Assembly (NCBI GenBank): GCA_023416415.1
Contig: JAEZHR010000045.1
Span: forward strand, 1-22,446
Length of the DNA: 22,446 nucleotides
Reading direction: 5' to 3'
Origin: Pseudomonadota bacterium
GTDB lineage: Bacteria; Pseudomonadota; Gammaproteobacteria; Burkholderiales; Burkholderiaceae_D
The notes beneath the pieces are model-generated. The model worked only from the letters and a program-made list of their open reading frames with translations. It ran no database searches and was not told where the DNA came from. Below are positions 7,659 to 14,827 of the stretch, piece by piece. The position numbers were made by a program, and so were the translations under genes. Positions within the stretch are counted from its first letter, which is position 1. Each line of letters starts with the position of its first letter.

Positions 7659-8870
7659 TTACGCACAAGCGATCAGCCGCGCCGCTTCCGCCGCCGCCAC
7701 GCGGCCTTCATCCGTCGGCACGACCCACACTTCCGTGCGGCTTTCGGGTGCGTGGATGAAACGGATGTCGTCGCCCAGTGCAGCGGCGTTGGACCGGTCA
7801 TCCAGCTTCACCCCCATCCATCCGAGTGCGGCGCAGGTTCGTGCGCGCAGATCCGCATCGCGCTCGCCGATGCCGCCGGTGAAGGCAATCACGTCGAGGC
7901 CGCCGAGACAGGCGGCGAGCGCGCCGCATTCGCGCACCAGACGGTGAATGAAGAGATCGATCGCCTTGATGGCGTCGGGTGCGCTGCTGGCCTTGAGCGT
8001 GCGCATGTCGGACGAAATGCCGGACACGCCGCGCAGGCCGCTCTCGCGGTACAGCAGGTGCTCCAGCCGATCGACATCCCAACCCGCGTGCAGCAGATGC
8101 AGCAGGATGCCGGGGTCGATCGACCCGCTGCGCGTGCCCATCATCAGGCCGTCGAGCGCGGAAAAGCCCATCGTGGTGGCCACGCTCTTGCCATCGCGTA
8201 CGGCGCAGGCACTGGCGCCATTGCCAAGATGCGCGATCAGCATGCGCCCGGCCGCGCGCGTGCTGCGCGCCAGCATGACATTGGTGACGTACTGATAGGA
8301 AAGGCCGTGGAAGCCATAGCGCCGGATTCCGCTATCACGCAGGTAGGCGGGCAGGGCAACCGTCTGCTCGACCTCGGGCAAGCTTGCGTGGAAGGCGGTG
8401 TCGAAGCAGCCGATTTGCGGCAGATCGGGATAGCGGCGCGTGAATGCGCGCACGCCGGCGACGTTGTGTGGCTGATGCAATGGTGCGAGCGCGATCAGGG
8501 TGTCGATGTAGGCCACGGTCTCGGGGTCGAGCACGCAGGATTCTCTCAGGCGCGCGCCGCCGTGCACGATGCGATGGGCCACCGCAGCCAGTTGCAGATG
8601 GCCTGCATGCCGTGCATGCTCTTCCAGCAGCGCGTCAAGCGCCTGCAGGGCGGCATCGAAGCGGTTCTCGCCTTCGATGTGCAAGGCCTGCTCGCTCTTC
8701 TTTCCATCCACGTTCACGCGCAAGCGTGCCGCGCCGCCTGGCTCCAGGCCTTCGATGGTTCCGGTCAGGGTCGCGTCGCCGACGCCATCGGGCTGGCACG
8801 GATAGAGCGCGAACTTGAGCGAGGAGGAGCCGGCGTTGACGGCCAGGATCGATTGCGCCGACGCGCTCAT
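7659..8870 (-). CDS. ackA: Acetate kinase
   Basis: This 403-aa enzyme (E. coli AckA is about 400) interconverts acetyl-phosphate + ADP and acetate + ATP in the cytoplasm. Seen motifs are NAGSSSLKF (12-20), HRIVHGG with R100, CFDTAFH with catalytic D157, YGFHG with H188, HLGNGAS (214-220), MMGTRSGSIDPG and FTGGIGE (330-336). All key residues of the ASKHA-fold kinase are present. The start at 8870 is chosen because it matches the family N-terminus, has GAGGT six bases upstream, and forms an ATGA overlap with the stop of the upstream pta gene, the mark of translational coupling. The same frame stays open upstream to 9200, inside the pta gene, but is not AckA-like. The pair forms the acetyl-CoA/acetate route. 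Confidence 0.96.
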   Translation of the reverse strand: MSASAQSILAVNAGSSSLKFALYPCQPDGVGDATLTGTIEGLEPGGAARLRVNVDGKKSEQALHIEGENRFDAALQALDALLEEHARHAGHLQLAAVAHRIVHGGARLRESCVLDPETVAYIDTLIALAPLHQPHNVAGVRAFTRRYPDLPQIGCFDTAFHASLPEVEQTVALPAYLRDSGIRRYGFHGLSYQYVTNVMLARSTRAAGRMLIAHLGNGASACAVRDGKSVATTMGFSALDGLMMGTRSGSIDPGILLHLLHAGWDVDRLEHLLYRESGLRGVSGISSDMRTLKASSAPDAIKAIDLFIHRLVRECGALAACLGGLDVIAFTGGIGERDADLRARTCAALGWMGVKLDDRSNAAALGDDIRFIHAPESRTEVWVVPTDEGRVAAAEAARLIACA

Positions 8871-10273
8871 GGCTTGACCTCGCGATTGCGGTGTGCCAGC
8901 AGCAGCGCCAGTGCAGCGGAAGCCACGCGCGCATCCGCGCCGTCGGCCCGGCTGGTCAATGCAATCGGTACGCGTGCGCCGAGCACCACGCCGCAGGTGG
9001 TGGCGCCGGCCAGGTATTCGAGCTGCTTGGCCAGCATGTTGCCGGATTCGAGGTCGGGTACCACGAGGATGTCGGCGCTGCCCGCGACTTCCGAGCGGAT
9101 GCCCTTGATGCGCACCGCCTCGGGAGAAACCGCGTTGTCGAAGGCCAGCGGGCCGTCCAGCGTGCCGCCGGTGATCTGACCGCGGTCGGCCATCTTGCAC
9201 AGCGCGGCGGCGTCCAGCGTCGATTGCAGCTTGACGTTGACCGTTTCCACCGCCGACAGGATCGCCACTTTCGGGTTGTTCACGCCGAGGGCATGGGCGA
9301 GCGTGATGACGTTCTGGATGATGTCGGCCTTTTCTTCGAGGGTAGGACGGATGTTGAGCGCGCAGTCGGTGATCAGGAGCGGCTTGTCATAGGTCGGGAT
9401 GTCGAAGCGGAACACGTGCGAAAGGCGGCGCTTGGTGCGCAGCGGGCGGTTGGCAAGCACTGCGTGAATCATCTCATCGGTGTGCAGGCTGCCCTTCATC
9501 ATCGCTTCAACCTTGCCTTCGGCAGCCAGCGCGGCAGCCTGTTCGGCTGCTGCGGCGCTGTGCGGCACCGGGACGATCTCGATGCCGCTCAGGTCGAGCT
9601 TCGCCGCCTCCGCCGCTGCGCGCAGCTTGGCTTCCGGCGCAACCAGAACGGGCACGATCAGGCCGCGGCGCGCGGCGTCGAGCGCGCCGCGCAGCGAAGC
9701 AGCATCGCATGGATGAACGACCGCGCAGCGTACGGCTTCAAGATGCTTGACGCTGTCGAGCAGCGCCTGCAGGCGCGCATGCGGATCGAACTGACGAACC
9801 GGGGGGAGGTGTGTCGCAGGAAGCGTGAGCTTCTGCGTGGGGGCCTGCACTACGGCCCGGCCCTCGAGCACGGTTTCACCGTGCTGGTTGACGGCCTTGC
9901 AATCGAGTTCCACACGTTTGCTTGCGTCGTCCTTCGCAGTAACGGTTGCGCTGATCGTCAGCGAGTCGCCCACGTGGACCGGTTTGAGAAATTTCAGGCA
10001 CTGTTCGATGCAGGTCGTGCCGGGGCCGGGGAGGGCGGTGCCGAGCAGGCTGGAGACCAGCGTACCGCCCCACATGCCGTGCGCGACCACGCCGGTATAG
10101 CGGCCTTGCGTGGTGCGCTCGGCATCGACATCGGCGGAGGTCTGGGACCCCGAGATGGCTGTGAACGCCTGGATGTCGGACAGGGCAAGCGTACGCACCA
10201 GCGAAACGGACTGGCCGATGCGCAATTCATCGTAGGTGATGTTCTCGATGTGTTCCGTGACGGATTGGCTCAT
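8867..10273 (-). CDS. MaoC-like/phosphate acetyltransferase fusion protein
   Basis: The 468-aa protein joins an N-terminal hot-dog (MaoC-like) domain (about 8-150) to a C-terminal phosphate acetyl/butyryltransferase domain (about 165-468). The Pta part has VEAMMKGSLHTDEMIHAVL, LITDCALNIRP, AILSAVETVN, ITGGTLDGPLAFDNA and LVVPDLESGNMLAKQLEYL, typical of the short PTA_PTB family that converts acyl-CoA + phosphate to acyl-phosphate. Databases often call this architecture bifunctional enoyl-CoA hydratase/phosphate acetyltransferase. Here the hydratase motif SGDxNPxH reads SGSQTSAD (41-48): the Asp is S43 and the His is D48, so this hydratase site is probably dead. ackA follows with a 4-base overlap, so acyl-phosphate can pass to the kinase. 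Upstream lies an FNR-type box. The start at 10273 has a weak ribosome site. Acetyl versus longer acyl substrate is undecided. Confidence 0.93.
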   Translation of the reverse strand: MSQSVTEHIENITYDELRIGQSVSLVRTLALSDIQAFTAISGSQTSADVDAERTTQGRYTGVVAHGMWGGTLVSSLLGTALPGPGTTCIEQCLKFLKPVHVGDSLTISATVTAKDDASKRVELDCKAVNQHGETVLEGRAVVQAPTQKLTLPATHLPPVRQFDPHARLQALLDSVKHLEAVRCAVVHPCDAASLRGALDAARRGLIVPVLVAPEAKLRAAAEAAKLDLSGIEIVPVPHSAAAAEQAAALAAEGKVEAMMKGSLHTDEMIHAVLANRPLRTKRRLSHVFRFDIPTYDKPLLITDCALNIRPTLEEKADIIQNVITLAHALGVNNPKVAILSAVETVNVKLQSTLDAAALCKMADRGQITGGTLDGPLAFDNAVSPEAVRIKGIRSEVAGSADILVVPDLESGNMLAKQLEYLAGATTCGVVLGARVPIALTSRADGADARVASAALALLLAHRNREVKP

Positions 10274-10719
10274 GACTGCGATGGAAAGTTGGATTCAGGT
10301 TAACGCCAGCACGAAGGATAGCGTTTGTGCATTGCCGGTGACGAGACGATTCGTCCGAGATATATGGCTTTCGGGAATACTTGATTCAGATCATAAAAAT
10401 TCGCGAGCGCATTGCCTATTCTCCCCGGTGTTGGATCCAGCCCGGATATGTCACCGGCCCGGCCCGCAAATCGAACCAGGTTCCGTGCCTGCGCGGCATT
10501 CCTGCCAAGGCGGTTCGAATCGCTTGTGCCGGTCCGCGCGGGTCTTGGAGCAGGCATTGCGGTCATTTCGCGCCTGCGCGTCGCGCCACTGGCATTGACC
10601 ATTGGGCAGACGGAAAAGCGCGAAGTTTCTTGCAAATTGCTCCACTACTTCGCGTTCCGGTGACGTATCGGGCCCGCGCAACTGCGCCCCTGTCAGTTTT
10701 CCCGCAAATGAGAAGCACA
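10274..10719. other. Divergent control region between pta-ackA and the Crp/Fnr gene (446 bp)
   Basis: The region carries the FNR-type box at 10381-10394. On the plus strand TATTCT (10417-10422) is placed as a -10 box 22 bp past it. On the minus strand TATATC (10364-10359) lies 16 bp beyond the box. Between the predicted plus-strand start (about 10429) and the Crp/Fnr start are about 290 bases in which I see no gene. The short open frames there (for example 10412-10663) start at non-ATG codons, lack ribosome sites and look unlike proteins. A long leader, small RNA or second promoter remain possible. Confidence 0.6.
10381..10394. promoter_or_regulatory. FNR/ANR/DNR-type box, TTGAT-TCAG-ATCAT
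   Basis: The site matches TTGAT-N4-ATCAA at 9 of 10 positions. On the plus strand a TATTCT hexamer begins exactly 22 bases after it, the class II geometry (box centred at -41.5) used by FNR-type activators; this would drive the Crp/Fnr gene. It is also 108 bp upstream of the pta start, so it could control the pta-ackA operon on the other strand, although there the candidate -10 is closer than class II spacing. Confidence 0.65.
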
Positions 10720-11427
10720 ATGAGAGTCGATCGCGCCCGCATGCCGCGTGAAGACGCCGGCGCCAGCCTGCGTCGCATCCTTGCCAATACCCCGATGTTT
10801 CGGGTCCTTGATGACGTCCAGCTGGACGCGGTAGCGGCAGCGACCTGCGCGATGCGTTTGCCAGGCAATGCCCGCGTGGTCAGCCAGGGCGATGCGCCAA
10901 AGGGCATGTATCTGGTCGTCTACGGCCAGGTGCGCTTGGGATTCGACCGGCCCGACGGCGGTGAGAAGACGCTTGCCATTCTCGGCCAGAACAAGTGCTT
11001 TGGCCTGATCGAAACCGTTCTCGATCAGGAGTACCTCGCCACCGCCCGCACGTCGGGCGACACGATGCTTCTCCACATGCCGCCGGAGGCCGTGACGGCC
11101 GCGGCATGGTCCAATCCGGAATTTGCGCGCGAGCTGATGGTCTGCGTGAGCCGTCAGTCGTACACCCTGGTGCGCGACATCGAGGAATACTCGTTGCGCA
11201 GCGCGCGCCAGCGCCTGGCCAGCTATCTGCTGCGCCACGCCCCCGAGCGCGAGGGCGCGTACATTGAACTTTCGGTCGGCAAGAACGTGGTTGCCTCGCG
11301 CCTGAGCCTGACGCCGGAGACCTTCTCGCGCTTGCTGCACGAGCTGTCACGCGAGGGCATCGTCAGCGTGATCGGGCGTCGCATACGCGTTCTCGACAAT
11401 GCACGCTTAAGTGCCGTGGCAGCCTGA
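10720..11427 (+). CDS. Crp/Fnr-family transcription regulator, FNR-type DNA recognition
   Basis: The 235-aa protein has a cyclic-nucleotide-binding fold (about 25-145: GNARVVSQGDAPKGMYLVVYGQVRLGF), a long dimer helix (about 148-172) and a winged helix domain (about 175-228). The recognition helix reads LTPETFSRLLHEL: E200, S203 and R204 match the E-x-x-S-R of E. coli FNR, which reads TTGAT, rather than the R-E-x-x-x-R of CRP. The FNR iron-sulfur cysteines are missing; only C43, C93 and C142 occur, in other places. The effector is therefore unknown: NO/heme as in DNR/NnrR, a nucleotide, or another signal. Start choice: ATG 10720 has AGAAG four bases upstream; ATG 10708 and 10741 are alternatives. 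It is divergent from pta-ackA and convergent with the GGDEF-EAL operon. Confidence 0.92.
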   Translation: MRVDRARMPREDAGASLRRILANTPMFRVLDDVQLDAVAAATCAMRLPGNARVVSQGDAPKGMYLVVYGQVRLGFDRPDGGEKTLAILGQNKCFGLIETVLDQEYLATARTSGDTMLLHMPPEAVTAAAWSNPEFARELMVCVSRQSYTLVRDIEEYSLRSARQRLASYLLRHAPEREGAYIELSVGKNVVASRLSLTPETFSRLLHELSREGIVSVIGRRIRVLDNARLSAVAA

Positions 11428-11439
11428 TCTTCCTTTCTT

Positions 11440-11498
11440 GAAGCCGTTTCCGTTGCAGCCCTGATTGAAGGGGCGCTTGCCGCGCACGCAACGGCTTC
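11440..11498. terminator. Long inverted repeat between convergent genes
   Basis: gaagccgtt (11440-11448) pairs with aacggcttc (11490-11498), and ccgttgc (11450-11456) can pair instead with gcaacgg (11488-11494); the two pairings share bases, and a short gccc/gggc stem lies inside. The repeat fills the 75-bp gap between the stops of the Crp/Fnr gene (plus) and the GGDEF-EAL gene (minus). There is no T-run on either strand, so bidirectional termination is only a suggestion. Confidence 0.4.
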
Positions 11499-11502
11499 GG
11501 AT

Positions 11503-14500
11503 TCACACTTTGAGCTGTGCTCCCGACTGCTGCAGCGCCAGCAACTCCGCACCGGTGATCGGCCGGCTGAACAGATAGCCCTGCATCAGGTCGCAGTCGC
11601 GTTCGCGCAGGAATGCGAGCTGCTCCAGCGTTTCCACGCCTTCCGCGATCACGCGCAGCTTCATGCTATGCGCGAGCGCGATCACGGCCGCGACGATGGC
11701 GCGGTCATCGGCGTCGTGGTGTATGTCGCGCACGAAGGACTGGTCGATCTTCAGGATCTGGATCGGCAGGCGCTTCAGGTAGGACAGCGATGAATACCCG
11801 GTGCCGAAGTCGTCGATGGAAATCTGTACGCCCATCGCATGCAGGCTTTCGAGCGTTGCGCGCGTCTCATCTGTGTCGCCCATCAGGATGCCTTCGGTAA
11901 GCTCGATCTCCAGCCATTGCGGGTCGAGGCCGAACTCGGTCAGCGTGGCGCGCACGATGTCGGCCAGGTCGCCCTGACGGAACTGGCGGGCCGAAACGTT
12001 GACCGCCACGCGCAACGGCTTGCCGGCGCGCTCCCATTCCTTGGCCTGGGCGCACGCCGTGCGCAACACCCATTCGCCGATGTCCACGATCAGTCCGGTT
12101 TCCTCGGCCAGCGGAATGAAGGTTGCCGGCGACACCATGCCCAGCTCCGGATGACGCCAGCGGATCAGGGCTTCGGCGCCGGCGATGGCGCCGGTGGCGA
12201 TGTCGACCTGCGGCTGGAAGTGCAGCAGGAATTCGCTGCGCGAGATCGCGTGGCGCATCGCATTTTCGAGGCGCAGGCGTTCCAGCATGGCCTCGTTCAT
12301 GTCGGCCGTGAAGAACTGGTAGGTGTTGCGTCCCTGATCCTTGGCCCGAAACAGTGCGGTGTCGGCATTGCGCACCAGGATGTCGGCATCGCTGCCGTCG
12401 TGCGGAAACAGCGTCAGGCCGATGCTGACGGTTACGTACAGCTCCTGTCCATAGAGCTGGAACGGCACATCCAGCGCGCCGCGCAGGCGCTCGGCCAGGC
12501 GCGCGGCTTCGTCCGGCGTGCGGATGTCCATGGCGAGCAGACCGAATTCGTCGCCGCCCATGCGCGCCAGCGTGTCGCCGCTGAGCACGTGCGGCGACAG
12601 ACGTTCGGCAATGGCCTTGAGCAGGGCGTCTCCGGCTTCATGGCCGAAGGTGTCGTTGACGGTCTTGAAGCGGTCGATGTCGATCAGCGCCAGCGCAAAG
12701 CCGCGGTCCTTGCGGTGCCGCATGACGACCGCCTGGTGCAGGCGGTCGTTGAACAGTCGCCGGTTGGGCAGGGCGGTCAGCGGGTCGTGGAAGGCGAGGT
12801 GGCGGATGGTCTGCTCGTTTTCCTTGCGTTCGCTGATGTCTTCGGTGACGGCTACGAAATGGGTGATCTCTCCGTTTTCGTCCTTCAAGGGCGAGATCGT
12901 CTCCAGGCACCAGTAGCGTTCGCCGTTCTTTTTGGTGTTGTGCAGCTCGCCGGTCCACTCCTTGCCCGACAGCAGCGCCTCCCACAGGCGACGATAGGTT
13001 TCGGGATGCGTGTCCGGCGAGCGCAGCAGGGCCGGTGTCTTGCCCACCACTTCTTCCGGCTGGTAGCCGGTGATGCGGGTAAACCAGGGATTGACGTATT
13101 CGATGATGCCCTTGCTGTCCGTGATCAGGATGGCGCTGGCACTCTGCTCGACTGCGCGCGAAAGCTTGCGCAGGCGCGTTTCGGTGCGGCGGCGCGATTC
13201 CTCGCGTTCGATCGCCTCGAGCGCGAACGCCACGTCGCCGGTCATTTCCTCAAGCAGCGCAAGTTGGGCCGCGTCGAAGGCATCGGCTTCGCGTGCGTGC
13301 AGCGAGAAAACGCCCACGCAGCGTCCGCGCATCCGCAGTTGCAGGGTGGCGTGGGAGAGGAACCCGGCTGCGGCGGCCTGCGCGCAAAGGCCTTGTTCGC
13401 AATTGGGTGCGGTGCCTTGTTCCTTGGTGCGCTTTTCCGTGTCGGTGTTTGCCGTGCAGGAGTTGCCCATGCCGCAGGTTACTGCGGTTGCCTTGTATCC
13501 CTGCGCGATGAAGGCGGCGATCTGGTCGTCGCAGGCCGGCAGGTCCGACACCGAGCCATGCCGTGTGTGCCAGTGCCAGCCGCGACCCGGCTCGCTACCC
13601 TCGTCGATCAGCGCAATGCGTGCCAAGGAGAAGCCGCCAGTCTCGACGGCGATTCGGCAGATGCCCTCCAGCAGCCGTTCGGATTCGCTTACGCGCATCA
13701 TGAGGGCATTGGTCTGGCTGAGCACGTTGTAGAGACGGTTGGTATGGCTTGCCTCGCGCTGGGCGCGTGCCCGTTCGGCGGCTTCGGCGCGCAGACGCCG
13801 GTTCGACTCGGCCAGTTCGCGCGTGCGCTCGCCGACCTGGCGCTGCAGCAGCAAGGGATGGCGCAGGCTGGCATGTGCAAAGCCGGCCACCAGCAGTGCG
13901 AACAGCAGGGTGGCGCCGGCGGCCATGCCGAGTACCTTGCCGCTGAGCCAGCCTGCGGCCGGCGCGATGTGCAACTGCCAGCGTCCATTGGCAACGTCGA
14001 AGCTGCGTGTCAGTGACGTGCCAGGCTCGAACTGCCCTGAGGACGCGAATGGCATCGACGTGCTGCCATCCGGAGCAAGGCGCACGAGCTGGTAATGGAA
14101 GCCCTGGCGCGCCATCTGTTCCAGGCCGCTTTCGGCGATCAGATCGGCCACGCGCACGACGACCGTGCTGAAGCCCCAGAACGTCTGGTGACCTTTCTCG
14201 TGGCCGAGAAACACGGGCAGACGGCCGATCACCGCATGGTCGCCCTGCCGGGTCTGCATCGGCCCTTGCATCATCAGCCGGCGTTGTGCAACAGCCTGCC
14301 GTGCCTCGTTACCGATTTCGGCGTCGGCCAGGAGGTCATAGCCGAGCACGGACGCATTACCCACATACGGCACCACCTGCGATATCACGCCATGCTTGGC
14401 CAGCTGAACACTGGCCAGCCCGCCGTAAGCACGCAGCAATTCACTTCCAAGGGAGTCGAAATCGTCGATTTTTCCCTCACCCTGACGCAGCGCGGCGGCA

Positions 14501-14790
14501 ATGGCATTGGTGGCCGACAGCGCATGGCTCAACCGCTCTTCCAGCAGCGCGGCATGATTGGCGGCTACTGCGTCCACTGTTGCCCGGGCACGCAGCACGT
14601 CCATGCGCACATAGAGCGTGCTCAATGTGCCGCCAATCAGAAGCGCCGCAACGAAGGATGCCGTCGTGATGCGATGCAGCCGACGCTGCAGCTGCGCTTC
14701 GTCGGCGGCCGGATAGAGCAGCGCGTGCAGACGCGCACCGATAGTGCGTTGCAGTCGTGGCCAGGCCTGCGCAAAGATTTCTGCGTTCAT
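11503..14790 (-). CDS. Membrane CHASE-GAF-PAS-GGDEF-EAL protein (c-di-GMP turnover, EAL intact)
   Basis: The 1095-aa protein has membrane helices at about 43-62 and 284-306 flanking an extracytoplasmic CHASE-like sensor (about 70-280), a coiled segment, a GAF domain (about 368-525), PAS/PAC (about 545-657), GGDEF (about 665-825) and EAL (about 838-1090). The cyclase motif GGDEF (745-749) is intact, but the I-site reads LSGD instead of RxxD. The phosphodiesterase site looks complete: EAL (873-875), N931 in VNVSARQF, E965 in ELTE, DD (993-994) in DDFGTGYSSL, K1014 and E1050 in IAEGVET. It may cleave c-di-GMP to pGpG with GTP modulating through GGDEF, or be bifunctional. The GAF domain carries extra cysteines (C439, C445, C464, C469). 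AGGGTGAG precedes the start at 14790, 37 bp after the stop of the gene upstream, so it is second in an operon. Confidence 0.94.
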   Translation of the reverse strand: MNAEIFAQAWPRLQRTIGARLHALLYPAADEAQLQRRLHRITTASFVAALLIGGTLSTLYVRMDVLRARATVDAVAANHAALLEERLSHALSATNAIAAALRQGEGKIDDFDSLGSELLRAYGGLASVQLAKHGVISQVVPYVGNASVLGYDLLADAEIGNEARQAVAQRRLMMQGPMQTRQGDHAVIGRLPVFLGHEKGHQTFWGFSTVVVRVADLIAESGLEQMARQGFHYQLVRLAPDGSTSMPFASSGQFEPGTSLTRSFDVANGRWQLHIAPAAGWLSGKVLGMAAGATLLFALLVAGFAHASLRHPLLLQRQVGERTRELAESNRRLRAEAAERARAQREASHTNRLYNVLSQTNALMMRVSESERLLEGICRIAVETGGFSLARIALIDEGSEPGRGWHWHTRHGSVSDLPACDDQIAAFIAQGYKATAVTCGMGNSCTANTDTEKRTKEQGTAPNCEQGLCAQAAAAGFLSHATLQLRMRGRCVGVFSLHAREADAFDAAQLALLEEMTGDVAFALEAIEREESRRRTETRLRKLSRAVEQSASAILITDSKGIIEYVNPWFTRITGYQPEEVVGKTPALLRSPDTHPETYRRLWEALLSGKEWTGELHNTKKNGERYWCLETISPLKDENGEITHFVAVTEDISERKENEQTIRHLAFHDPLTALPNRRLFNDRLHQAVVMRHRKDRGFALALIDIDRFKTVNDTFGHEAGDALLKAIAERLSPHVLSGDTLARMGGDEFGLLAMDIRTPDEAARLAERLRGALDVPFQLYGQELYVTVSIGLTLFPHDGSDADILVRNADTALFRAKDQGRNTYQFFTADMNEAMLERLRLENAMRHAISRSEFLLHFQPQVDIATGAIAGAEALIRWRHPELGMVSPATFIPLAEETGLIVDIGEWVLRTACAQAKEWERAGKPLRVAVNVSARQFRQGDLADIVRATLTEFGLDPQWLEIELTEGILMGDTDETRATLESLHAMGVQISIDDFGTGYSSLSYLKRLPIQILKIDQSFVRDIHHDADDRAIVAAVIALAHSMKLRVIAEGVETLEQLAFLRERDCDLMQGYLFSRPITGAELLALQQSGAQLKV

Positions 14791-14827
14791 GCGCTCACCC
14801 TGATGCGGCGACCCTCGCTGGGCGGCA

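Noticed and set aside
10381..10719. Upstream extension of the Crp/Fnr gene to a TTG at 10381
   Set aside because: The extra 113 residues do not look like protein, the TTG is part of the FNR box, and the family N-terminus fits the ATGs at 10708-10741.
11839..14016. 725-codon plus-strand frame opposite the 1095-aa GGDEF-EAL gene
   Set aside because: The minus strand encodes complete GAF, PAS, GGDEF and EAL domains here; the antisense product matches nothing and has no start context.
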